A stretch of 40,147 bases of DNA from an uncultured Eubacteriales bacterium (GTDB taxonomy: Bacteria > Bacillota > Clostridia > Lachnospirales > CAG-274). Where the stretch lies: the NCBI GenBank assembly GCA_949738935.1, contig CATJCJ010000614.1:1-40147 (forward strand), given 5' to 3'. Numbering within the stretch: position 1 is the first letter of the stretch; each line of letters opens with the position of its first letter. The translations under genes were made by a program, and so were the position numbers. The notes under the pieces were generated by a model. It did no database searches. It had not been told where the DNA came from and saw nothing but the letters and a program-made list of their open reading frames with translations. Shown here piece after piece: positions 1 through 8,597 of this stretch.

Positions 1-16
1 CTTTTTTATGTTCCTA

Positions 17-1489
17 TTATGGTGGAGCGGAACACGCAATATCCGAACACGAGATAGTAGCCGTGTTCTGCCCCGAAATGTTGAAGGTAAAGACAATCCG
101 TCTGCCTTTGTCCCCATCATCGTAAACATAAACGGAGTTGACAAGGGTGTCTACCACCCTACGTTGATACTCAAGGTCATTCACGTCACCGCTCTTGAAC
201 GAAAGTAGCCAAAACATTATGCGCTCTTTCGTCAAGAGCGGTTTTTTCATTTCCTCTTTGGCTATCTGCCCCTCGATGTGGTTTTTCTCCGACTCAAGCT
301 CCTCAAGACGTTCCTTCGTGGTTGAGGTAATGATACCTTGTTCGATGGCAGTCATGAGGTTCTTTATTTTCTTCTTCACCTCTTTGAGCTGATCTTGCAG
401 ACCAGTGAGGTAGGTGGTGTCGGCGGATTCCTTCTCGAAGACTTCCATTGCCCTCGTTGCAATCTTCTCTATATTCTCGTCCGTGAGGACGTGCTGGACT
501 GTGAAGCGGACTACAAGCTCCTCTATCCAGTCCTTTTTCTCCACCTTCTTATTACACTGGTGCTTCCGCTTGCGGTCAATACACTTGTAATAATGGTGTA
601 CCTTCCCGGACTTCGATGTGCCACTCTCACCGACCATAGCCGACCCACAGTGACCGCAGAACAGCTTCGTGGTGAGTAAGTAGTCCTCATGGGCTTTTGT
701 CCTTGCTCGTGCCTTTGCATTGTGTGAGAGCATGGCTTGAACCTTCTCGAACAGAGCTTTATCGACAATCGCTGGCATACCGTTTGGCACAACTACGTCC
801 ATGAACTTGTATGTCCCGATATATTTTTCGTTCTTCAACAGGGTACGGAGACTGTTCTTATTGAAAGCGTTCCCTCGTGAGGTCTTGTACCCCTTCTCAT
901 TGCAGTAGTTTATGATCTGAGTTGCCGACATACCATCGGCATACATTTGGAAAATCTCTTGTACGATCTTCGCCCCTACAGGGTCAATTTGATATTTTCG
1001 GTCTTCCCCTACAGTGTAGCCCAATGCCAAACCAGCTCCCCCGGTGGCAATGCACTGTAGGGCATTTTCTTTCATGCCACGTTTGATATTCCGGGATAGG
1101 TTCTCCGAGTAATACTCAGCGTAACCCTCAAGGACTGACTCAAGGATAATGCCCTCCGGGGTGTCCGGCATGGGCTGTTTTGCATAGAAGACACGGACAC
1201 CGTTCTTCTTGAGCTTGGCTTTGTAGATGGCGGAGTCATATCTGTTACGAGCAAAGCGGTCAAGGGTGTACATGATAACCGCTTCAAACTGTCCCTTCTC
1301 GCTGTCCTTGATAAGCCGCTGGAAGCTGGGACGGTTGTCGGTCTTACCCGAAATCGCTCTGTCGCAATACTCATTTATGATCGTGAACCCATTCTTCAAG
1401 GCGAAGTCGTGACACTCACGGAGCTGACCTTCGATGGATTCTTCTCTCTGACTGTGGCTCGAATATCGAGCGTAAATTACCGCTTTCGT
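17..1489 (-). CDS. Large serine recombinase / phage integrase; the frame must start at a non-canonical ACG (1489) or ATT (1492) codon to include the catalytic YARYSS motif
   Basis: Reading the minus strand upstream of the ORF-track start (TTG at 1399) gives TKAVIYARYSSHSQREESIEGQLRECHDFA..., the resolvase N-terminus; zinc-ribbon (CGHCGSAM...C...C) and coiled-coil follow; SD GGAGGTGA just upstream. Confidence 0.9.
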   Translation of the reverse strand, partial: TKAVIYARYSSHSQREESIEGQLRECHDFALKNGFTIINEYCDRAISGKTDNRPSFQRLIKDSEKGQFEAVIMYTLDRFARNRYDSAIYKAKLKKNGVRVFYAKQPMPDTPEGIILESVLEGYAEYYSENLSRNIKRGMKENALQCIATGGAGLALGYTVGEDRKYQIDPVGAKIVQEIFQMYADGMSATQIINYCNEKGYKTSRGNAFNKNSLRTLLKNEKYIGTYKFMDVVVPNGMPAIVDKALFEKVQAMLSHNAKARARTKAHEDYLLTTKLFCGHCGSAMVGESGTSKSGKVHHYYKCIDRKRKHQCNKKVEKKDWIEELVVRFTVQHVLTDENIEKIATRAMEVFEKESADTTYLTGLQDQLKEVKKKIKNLMTAIEQGIITSTTKERLEELESEKNHIEGQIAKEEMKKPLLTKERIMFWLLSFKSGDVNDLEYQRRVVDTLVNSVYVYDDGDKGRRIVFTFNISGQNTATISCSDIACSAPP

Positions 1490-1540
1490 AATCTCACCTC
1501 CAATAGCTTCTTACGTCTCAGCAGTTCTATAGGAATAACC

Positions 1541-1900
1541 TTAGACTGCCGCAGTATTGTCTTTATCCCCCTCTAACTCCTCTCGGTTCTCAAAGTCATA
1601 GACCATGCTCATGAACTCATGCTTCGCTCTCCGGGACAGGGAACGGTAGACTCTGAGAATGTCCTGTTCGTCTTCGTCTTTCGGCTGTACCTCCGGGGAG
1701 AGGTCTTCTGCGTCAGCAAAGAAATCCATTACGGAGCAGTTCAGCTTTTCAGCGAACAGCACCATTTCGGTTTCCTTCGGAAGCGAACCGTTGTTGATGG
1801 CAGTCACCTTCGATGTAGACATACCCAAACTCTTGATAAAGGCGGTGAGTGTGACTCCTCTTGCTTTGCAAATGCGGTTGATGTTCTCTGCGAATGTCAT
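1541..1900 (-). CDS. XRE-family HTH repressor (CI-like)
   Basis: MTFAENINRICKARGVTLTAFIKSLGMSTSKVTAINNGSLPKETEMVLFAEKLNCSVMDFF HTH; RBS AGGAGG before ATG at 1900; divergent from early genes. Confidence 0.85.
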   Translation of the reverse strand: MTFAENINRICKARGVTLTAFIKSLGMSTSKVTAINNGSLPKETEMVLFAEKLNCSVMDFFADAEDLSPEVQPKDEDEQDILRVYRSLSRRAKHEFMSMVYDFENREELEGDKDNTAAV

Positions 1901-1949
1901 GGTAATTCCTCCTCGCAAAAATAAAATTCGTGTTTTTAGAATTTCCCTA

Positions 1950-1978
1950 TTGACAATTCGCAAAATAAGAATTATAAT
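1950..1978 (+). promoter_or_regulatory. SigA-type promoter (TTGACA-N17-TATAAT) of the rightward early operon
   Basis: Perfect consensus -35 and -10 with a 17-bp spacer, divergent from the repressor gene. Confidence 0.8.
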
Positions 1979-2148
1979 AAGAACAAGAAATTCGGAAATC
2001 ACGAATCGGCAATAAGAAACCGACCTCTCAGAATTGGCAGTTCCGAGAAGTTGAAGTTGTTGTATAGTCCTATAACAATAATAACAATAATTCGCCTTTT
2101 TGTCAATAGTGATTCCGATTTTCAGAACTGCGAAAGGAGGAAAATTCT

Positions 2149-2355
2149 ATGAGTCAGATTCAAGAGCGAATGAAGAAGCTCGGTATCAAACAGGTGGATA
2201 TGATCTTGGAGCTGAGAGAGCGAGGTATCACAGTCCAGCCGCCCGAAATGTCGAGTATCATTCGTGGAGTCTACACCTACCCCAAAGCGAAGGTAGTCCT
2301 CGATGAATGTGACAAGATTCTCACCGAACGTGAACGTAAGCGTGAGTCTCAGTGA
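2149..2355 (+). CDS. Small HTH protein (Cro-like/phage regulator)
   Basis: MSQIQERMKKLGIKQVDMILELRERGITVQPPEMSSIIRG..., RBS GAAAGGAGG; follows the early promoter. Confidence 0.7.
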   Translation: MSQIQERMKKLGIKQVDMILELRERGITVQPPEMSSIIRGVYTYPKAKVVLDECDKILTERERKRESQ

Positions 2356-2500
2356 TTCACAGATTAACGACCTCGCACGACCATTGATGGGGATTTTGGA
2401 AGCGTTCTACCAAGACCCGAAGAATGAGGAGGACTTTCAAAAATGGCTACTGAGTGTAGAAGAACAAAAAGCAAAAGAATCAATAGAAACAAGCTCATGA
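2342..2500 (+). CDS. Small hypothetical protein
   Basis: Open frame in a tightly packed operon; GTG start inferred. Confidence 0.4.
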   Translation: MSLSDSQINDLARPLMGILEAFYQDPKNEEDFQKWLLSVEEQKAKESIETSS

Positions 2501-3114
2501 AGGTGTATGCCTATGGCATTCTCCTGTTGCTGGTAGTAATCGGCGGTGTCATGGGGCTTCTGATTGGTAGAGCAACCGCCCCGGTCAACACTGAGATCGT
2601 AACCGAGACAGTGACAGTGGAAGTACCTGTCTACGAAGCAGACAAGCTCCCGGAACTTGGGGAAGTGTTCTACTATGACATACCTCTCTCCGACAGCCTA
2701 CAGCGATACATCTACGAGGTGTGCGCCGATGAAGGTGTCCCGGTGACACTGGTGCTGGCAATGATCGAGCATGAAAGCCGATTCAATCCCGAAGTGGTTT
2801 CCTCCACTGACGATTACGGTCTCATGCAGATCAACGAAGTGAACCATGAGTGGCTTGAAGAAGATTTTCGCTGTGCCGATATGCTGAATCCTTATCAGAA
2901 CGTGTTCTGTGGGATAAAGATTATCGCCAAGTACATTGAAAAGTACGAGGACGATTACGGCAAAGCTCTGATGGCTTACAACATGGGTGACTACGGAGCG
3001 AGAAAAGCATGGCAGAACGGTGTGACAAGCACTAACTACTCCACCAGCATTCTTGAGCTTATGCAAAAGTATGAGGAGGTGTCGCACAGTGCCAACAGTA
3101 ATGCAACTGAGTAA
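2443..3114 (+). CDS. Membrane-anchored lytic transglycosylase-like protein (SLT domain)
   Basis: N-terminal TM helix, then VPVTLVLAMIEHESRFNPEVVSSTDDYGLMQIN...AYNMG motifs; start could be 2443 or 2497. Confidence 0.8.
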   Translation: MATECRRTKSKRINRNKLMKVYAYGILLLLVVIGGVMGLLIGRATAPVNTEIVTETVTVEVPVYEADKLPELGEVFYYDIPLSDSLQRYIYEVCADEGVPVTLVLAMIEHESRFNPEVVSSTDDYGLMQINEVNHEWLEEDFRCADMLNPYQNVFCGIKIIAKYIEKYEDDYGKALMAYNMGDYGARKAWQNGVTSTNYSTSILELMQKYEEVSHSANSNATE

Positions 3115-3259
3115 CGGTAAGGTCGAGACACTTCTGACAGAACGAGACTTCGCTTACCTCATTGAACAGCACATGGGGTATGAAGCGGCTGATTACTTCC
3201 GCAGTCTCATGGAAGAACTTGAACACTACCGGGAGGAGGACGCAGACTATGACAAATAA
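3089..3259 (+). CDS. Small hypothetical protein
   Basis: MQLSNGKVETLLTERDFAYLIEQHMGYEAADYFRSLMEEL; SD GAGGAGGTG upstream. Confidence 0.5.
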   Translation: MPTVMQLSNGKVETLLTERDFAYLIEQHMGYEAADYFRSLMEELEHYREEDADYDK

Positions 3260-3644
3260 GAAAATTGGCAACGATTTTGAGTCTGACTTCTGCGAAATCC
3301 TTTTCAACGAAGGGTTTTGGGTACATAACATGGCTCAAAACGCAAGCGGTCAACCAGCAGATGTGATCGCCGCCCGGAACGGCAAAACGTACCTTATCGA
3401 CTGCAAGGTATGTTCCGTCCGAGGGTTCGCACTCTCTCGAATGGAGGAAAACCAAGACCTCTCGATGGAGCTGTGGAAAGCCTGTGGTAATGGCGAAGGT
3501 TGGTTCGCTGTACTTATCGGAGAGCAGATCGCTATGATTCCGCACTTCACCGTAAAGGCTCTGAGAAATCAGCAGTCCTATATGAATGAGCTGGAAATCA
3601 GAGAATACGGCACTCCGCTTGAGAAGTGGTTAAAGAAGAAATGA
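3249..3644 (+). CDS. Holliday-junction-resolvase / PD-(D/E)XK-type nuclease (RecU/VRR-NUC-like)
   Basis: GNDFESDFCEILFNEGFWVHNMAQNASGQPADVIAARNGKTYLIDCKVC pattern (D...DCK catalytic arrangement). Confidence 0.75.
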   Translation: MTNKKIGNDFESDFCEILFNEGFWVHNMAQNASGQPADVIAARNGKTYLIDCKVCSVRGFALSRMEENQDLSMELWKACGNGEGWFAVLIGEQIAMIPHFTVKALRNQQSYMNELEIREYGTPLEKWLKKK

Positions 3645-5038
3645 AAGTAACCGTCTCAAACACACTGGCAGTCGAAAACCCTACCGCAGAAGTAATGATG
3701 TGGTGCAAGAAGAATCTCACGATTGCGAACCCGGAATATGCCAAGAAAGCTCGTATGAATTTTTGGCTCGGTGACACCCCGGCGAAGCTCAGTCTCTATG
3801 AGCAAGATGGGGACACGCTGATTCTTCCGTTTGGTACGCTCCGCACACTGCCGGACTGTATCACCAACGAAGCATACTTTGTCAGCTCGTTTGCTGACGC
3901 TGTGGACGTGTTTTACGGTGAGGGCGATATTCCGCTCTATGACTACCAAAAAACCGCTGTGGAAGCCGTGTGCAAGGCACAGTACGGTATTCTGCAAAGT
4001 CCAGCCGGAAGCGGCAAAACGCAGATGGGTATTGCACTGGTGAAGAAATACGGCAAACGTGCATTATGGCTCACGCACACTCTCGATCTTCTCCGACAGA
4101 GTAAAGCTCGTGCAGAAATGTACATGGACGAAAAGCTCATGGGGACGATCACCGAGGGCAAGGTCAATATCGGTAAGGGTATCACCTTCGCCACGATTCA
4201 GACCATGTGCAAGCTCGACCTGTCCCGGTACAAGGATTTTTGGGACGTGATTATCGTGGACGAATGTCACCGATGTTCCGGCACTCCTACTGCTATGACG
4301 CAGTTCTACAAGGTGCTGAACAGCTTGGCGGCTCGACACAAAATCGGTCTCTCCGCAACGGTACACAGGTCAGATGGAATGATCGAAGCTACCTACGCTC
4401 TCCTCGGTCATGTGGTCTACACAGTACCCGATGAAGCTGTCGGAGACAAGATCATGAAGGTAGGCATTCTCCCGGTTGGCACTGGTGTAGAGATTGACCG
4501 AAAGTGTCTCAACACTGACGGTACTTTGAACTACGCAAAGCTCATTTCCTACCTCACAGAAAATCTTCACCGGGAGGAAGTCATTGTCAACACCTTAAAG
4601 CTCAACGAGGGTAAGAGCTGTCTGATTCTCTCTGACAGGCTCGGTCACTTGGAACACCTCATGAACTGGCTACCAGCTCACATGAGGAAGGACGCTGTGA
4701 TGGTGAGCGGCAAAATGACAACGAAAAAAGGCAAGGCAGAACGAGAACAGGCTATTGAGGATATGCGAACCGGGAAGAAAAAGTACCTGTTTGCGACCTA
4801 CGCACTGGCGAAGGAAGGTCTCGACATACCGTGTTTGGAGCGGTTGTTCCTCACTACCCCTCAGAAGGATTACGCAGTGGTGACGCAGAGTATCGGCAGA
4901 ATCGCTCGTGTTTGTGAGGGTAAGGCAGAACCTATCGCCTATGACTTCGTAGACAATATTGCCTACCTCGTGAAGTCCTACAAGAAACGCTGTACGACCT
5001 ACCGTAAGAACGGTTGCTACTTTGTTGAGGGGGTGTAG
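3626..5038 (+). CDS. SF2 DEAD/DEAH-type helicase
   Basis: Walker A SPAGSGKTQ, DECH box VDECHRC, motif III LSATV, motif VI QSIGRIAR; start may be the ATG at 3641. Confidence 0.9.
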   Translation: MVKEEMKVTVSNTLAVENPTAEVMMWCKKNLTIANPEYAKKARMNFWLGDTPAKLSLYEQDGDTLILPFGTLRTLPDCITNEAYFVSSFADAVDVFYGEGDIPLYDYQKTAVEAVCKAQYGILQSPAGSGKTQMGIALVKKYGKRALWLTHTLDLLRQSKARAEMYMDEKLMGTITEGKVNIGKGITFATIQTMCKLDLSRYKDFWDVIIVDECHRCSGTPTAMTQFYKVLNSLAARHKIGLSATVHRSDGMIEATYALLGHVVYTVPDEAVGDKIMKVGILPVGTGVEIDRKCLNTDGTLNYAKLISYLTENLHREEVIVNTLKLNEGKSCLILSDRLGHLEHLMNWLPAHMRKDAVMVSGKMTTKKGKAEREQAIEDMRTGKKKYLFATYALAKEGLDIPCLERLFLTTPQKDYAVVTQSIGRIARVCEGKAEPIAYDFVDNIAYLVKSYKKRCTTYRKNGCYFVEGV

Positions 5039-5040
5039 TC

Positions 5041-6921
5041 ATGTGCGTAAGGGGGGGGGCTTTAATTGGTCTCATAGACGTAGACGGTCACAACTACCCG
5101 AACTTATGTCTCATGAAACTCTCTGCCTATCACAAGTCTATCGGAGATCATGTCGAATGGCATAACCCCGACAGCGAACAGCAATACGACATAGTGTATA
5201 TGTCGAAAGTGTTCAGCGAAGCGTACTCCCCGGACGTTCCCGAACCCACAAATGCCGCTCGTGTAATCAAAGGCGGCACAGGCTACGCAATCAAGCTCGA
5301 AGACGGAAAAGAGGTTTACCACAAGGAATTAGACCCTCCTCTCCCGGCAGAGATCGAAAGCATATACCCCGATTACAGTCTTTACCCGGAATATACAGGG
5401 TACGGACTACCGCTGAAAAAGCAAACCGCATACGGTTTTCTCAGTCGAGGTTGTCCGAGAGGTTGTGAGTTCTGTCATGTGGCGGCAAAGGAAGGTCGGT
5501 GCGCTTACAAAGTTGCTGATTTATCTCAGTTTTGGAACGGTCAAGGCACGATCTGTCTGAGTGACCCCAACATTCTCGCTTGCCCCGGAGCGGTTGATCT
5601 GCTTACACAGTTGAAAGAGTCCGGCGCAAAGGTCGAGTTCAATCAAGGCTTGGACGCAAGGCTCATTACACCGCAGAAAGCAGAGCTGTTGGCGAGTATG
5701 AAGTTGAAAGTACCTCACTTCGCAATGGATACGATGAAGTCTCTCGAACCAGTGAAGAAGGGTGTCAAGCTCTATGTGGACGCTTACAAGCGGAAGCATG
5801 GGAAATGGGATTGGAGGAATGCAAAAGTCTTCTGTCTCACGAACTTCGATACGACCCATGAACAGGATATGCAACGAATAAGGGCAATCCAAGAGTGCGA
5901 GTGCCAACCGTATGTAATGATTTACAACAAGCCCTCTGCTCCTCCTATCACCCGGAGATTACAGAGGTGGACGAACAGCACAATGCTGTATGCCAAAACC
6001 CAAGACTTCAATGAGTATCAGCGTATGAACTACAAAACAGTTTTGGAAGGAAGTGGTGAAAAGAAAATGCGATTGATTGTTTATGACTGCGAGGTGTTCT
6101 GCGAGGACTGGCTTGTGATCTTCAAGGACATTGAGACAGGTCAGTACACAGTTATTCACAACGACACCGAAGAAATGAAGCAGTGTATCTCCGAAGACTG
6201 TATCTATGTAGGTTTCAACTCGAAGCACTACGACCAGTTCATTATCAAGGCGATATGCTGTGGGTTCACTCCACAGGAAGTGAAACAGGTCAATGACTTC
6301 ATTATTGGCGGCGGTCAAGGTTGGGAGTGTCCTATGCTCCGAGACCAGTACTTCCGTTTCAACAATGTAGACATTAAAGACGATATGCAGATGGGCTTGT
6401 CCCTCAAGGCAATCGAAGGGCATTTGGGTATGTCCGTAGAGGAAACCTCCGTATCGTTCGACATTGACCGTCCTCTGACTGAGGAAGAACTGAAAGAAAC
6501 GGTGTTCTACTGTAAGCACGATGTTGACACAACGGAAAAGCTCGTAGAGCTTCGCCGGGACTATCTGAAATCCAAAATCAACATCGGTAGGCTCGCCGGG
6601 ATTGATGAAGTCAAGGCAATGGGTATGACAAATGCCAAACTGACTGCGGCTCTCCTTCAAGGTACGAAGAAACCGCACGATGATGAACGGCAGTACCAGT
6701 ACCCTCCGAACCTCAAGCGTGATCTGATTCCGCCGGAAGTGTTCGAGTTCTTTGACCGAATGAGAAACCCGGAACTGAGCGATAAGGAGATATTCTCCTC
6801 CAAGATCGAGATTATGATTGGTGATTGTCCTGTGACTATCGGTTATGGCGGCATTCACGGTGCTATCCCGAATTATATGTGGAAGGAGGAATGTGACCCA
6901 TGCGTAAGCGAAAGAGAATAA
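5041..6921 (+). CDS. In-frame fusion: radical-SAM domain protein (N-terminal half) + family-B DNA polymerase 3'-5' exonuclease portion (C-terminal half)
   Basis: IGLIDVDGHNYPNLCLMKLSAYH and CPRGCEFC (CX3CX2C) in the first half; MRLIVYDCEVF...YVGFNSKHYDQFI...HDVDTTEKL exonuclease-like motifs from ~6067; ends just before polymerase motif A. Confidence 0.8.
   Translation: MCVRGGALIGLIDVDGHNYPNLCLMKLSAYHKSIGDHVEWHNPDSEQQYDIVYMSKVFSEAYSPDVPEPTNAARVIKGGTGYAIKLEDGKEVYHKELDPPLPAEIESIYPDYSLYPEYTGYGLPLKKQTAYGFLSRGCPRGCEFCHVAAKEGRCAYKVADLSQFWNGQGTICLSDPNILACPGAVDLLTQLKESGAKVEFNQGLDARLITPQKAELLASMKLKVPHFAMDTMKSLEPVKKGVKLYVDAYKRKHGKWDWRNAKVFCLTNFDTTHEQDMQRIRAIQECECQPYVMIYNKPSAPPITRRLQRWTNSTMLYAKTQDFNEYQRMNYKTVLEGSGEKKMRLIVYDCEVFCEDWLVIFKDIETGQYTVIHNDTEEMKQCISEDCIYVGFNSKHYDQFIIKAICCGFTPQEVKQVNDFIIGGGQGWECPMLRDQYFRFNNVDIKDDMQMGLSLKAIEGHLGMSVEETSVSFDIDRPLTEEELKETVFYCKHDVDTTEKLVELRRDYLKSKINIGRLAGIDEVKAMGMTNAKLTAALLQGTKKPHDDERQYQYPPNLKRDLIPPEVFEFFDRMRNPELSDKEIFSSKIEIMIGDCPVTIGYGGIHGAIPNYMWKEECDPCVSERE
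5051..5059 (+). repeat. Poly-G tract (G9) at codons 4-7 of the radical-SAM ORF
   Basis: atgtgcgtaaGGGGGGGGGctttaattggtctc. Confidence 0.95.
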
Positions 6922-8597
6922 TCCGAAATTTTGACGTAGCGAGTTACTATCCTCACCTCATGACGATCTGTGGGTACACCTCTCGAAACATTCCGTCCCC
7001 GGAGGTATTTGAAAACGTACTCGAACAGCGTATGAAAGCAAAAGCCGCCGGAGACAAGGCTACAGCAAACGCTCTCAAGCTGGTTGTGAACACGACCTAC
7101 GGAGCAATGCTGAATCAGTACAACGACCTGTTTGACCCTCTCATGGGACGCTCGGTATGTATCACAGGTCAGTTGTTCCTCTTGGAGCTGGCACAGAACC
7201 TTTATCAGAACATAGAGGATTTGGTAATCGTCCAGCTCAACACCGATGGTGTCATGCTTGAGTTCTACGAAGATCAGTACGATGAAGTGCTGGCAATCGT
7301 GAACGAATGGCAGTCCCGGACAGGCTTTGAGCTTGAGGAAGACTCCGTGGCTCTGATCGCACAGAAGGACGTGAACAACTACGTTGAGGTTCAGCCGAAT
7401 GGGTCTGTGAAGACCAAAGGCGGCTACTTGGTTCGTGGTATCGCCCCGGCTGGTGCGTTCAATATCAACAACAATGCCTGTATCGTAGCAACAGCTCTCA
7501 AGGAGTATTTCGTGAACGGTACTCCTGTGGAGGAAACCATAAATGGGTGCAACGATATTTTCCAGTTCCAGCTTATTGCAAAAGCCGGGGCGAAGTATCG
7601 TGAAGCCTATCACCTTGTCGATGGTGAGCAAGTCCCGGTACAGAAGGTAAACCGTGTCTATGCCACAAAGGACGAACGGTACGGAAAGCTGTTCAAGGTT
7701 AAGGCTGAGAATGACGCTACCGCCAAGATCGAAATGCTCCCGGAACACTGCATTATCGACAACGACAACCAACTTAGCATTGACGATGTGGATAAGACCT
7801 TCTACATCGAAATGGCAAAGAAACGAATCAATGATTTTTTGGGTGTAAAGCCCGAAAAGAAACCAAGAGGAGGACGAAAAAAGATGGCTACTACAGCTAA
7901 AGAAACCAAAATCACAAACCTCAATGTATATCAGAAGTTGCTCAAGGCGAGGGCTATGTTCCTTGAGTCTGATGTGCAGAAGACAGGTAAGAATATGCAC
8001 CTGTCATTCAAGTACTTCGAGCTGGATGATATTGTCCCTACCGCAACTCGAATTTTCAGCGAGGTCGGTCTGATTCCTGTTGTGAACTTCACTTCCGACA
8101 TTGCAACCATGACCGTAGTCAACACCGACAACCCCGAAGAAGTCATTCCTTTTGTAGCTCCGTTCAATCAGATCGCTCCTATCGTGAGCAATGCTGGTAA
8201 ACAGGCTACCAACGAAATGCAAGCCCTCGGTTCTTCCATCACCTATATGCGCCGCTACCTGTACATGATCGCACTGGATATTTGCGAGAGTGACAGCTTT
8301 GACGCAAATGTCGGAAAGCCTGTTGCCGCACCTCAGACCGCTCCTACCCCTCCGGCTACTCCCGAACAGAGACAGGAAGTGAAACAGGAGTTGACTGCTC
8401 CCGAAGATAACGCAACCGCTTTGCAGATCAAGGGTCTGAAAAACGTGTTGAAGAAGCTCAAGGACGCTGACCCTTCCAAGGAAGAAATGATCGCTCAGAT
8501 TGCGGTTCAGACACAGGGCTTTACCGTTATCAGCAAGTCCGACTGTGAGACTCTTATCACTCGTATCACCGCTATGCTGGAAGGAGGAAATGAGTAA
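6900..8597 (+). CDS. In-frame fusion: family-B DNA polymerase palm/catalytic portion + ERF-family ssDNA annealing protein
   Basis: Motif A FDVASYYPHLM, motif B KLVVNTTYGAM, motif C LNTDGVML; ERF domain from MATTAKETKITNL (~7884) with NLNVYQKLLKARAMF...GSSITYMRRYLYMIALDI. Confidence 0.85.
   Translation: MRKRKRIIRNFDVASYYPHLMTICGYTSRNIPSPEVFENVLEQRMKAKAAGDKATANALKLVVNTTYGAMLNQYNDLFDPLMGRSVCITGQLFLLELAQNLYQNIEDLVIVQLNTDGVMLEFYEDQYDEVLAIVNEWQSRTGFELEEDSVALIAQKDVNNYVEVQPNGSVKTKGGYLVRGIAPAGAFNINNNACIVATALKEYFVNGTPVEETINGCNDIFQFQLIAKAGAKYREAYHLVDGEQVPVQKVNRVYATKDERYGKLFKVKAENDATAKIEMLPEHCIIDNDNQLSIDDVDKTFYIEMAKKRINDFLGVKPEKKPRGGRKKMATTAKETKITNLNVYQKLLKARAMFLESDVQKTGKNMHLSFKYFELDDIVPTATRIFSEVGLIPVVNFTSDIATMTVVNTDNPEEVIPFVAPFNQIAPIVSNAGKQATNEMQALGSSITYMRRYLYMIALDICESDSFDANVGKPVAAPQTAPTPPATPEQRQEVKQELTAPEDNATALQIKGLKNVLKKLKDADPSKEEMIAQIAVQTQGFTVISKSDCETLITRITAMLEGGNE

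Noticed and set aside
6880-6925. Programmed -1 frameshift joining polymerase halves
   Set aside because: No slippery heptamer in the overlapping frame; a good SD plus ATG supports re-initiation instead.
6873-8000. 375-aa minus-strand ORF antisense to the DNA polymerase
   Set aside because: Mirror of a strongly coding plus-strand gene with polymerase motifs; composition and hydrophobicity look like reverse-complement artefact; no RBS or motif.
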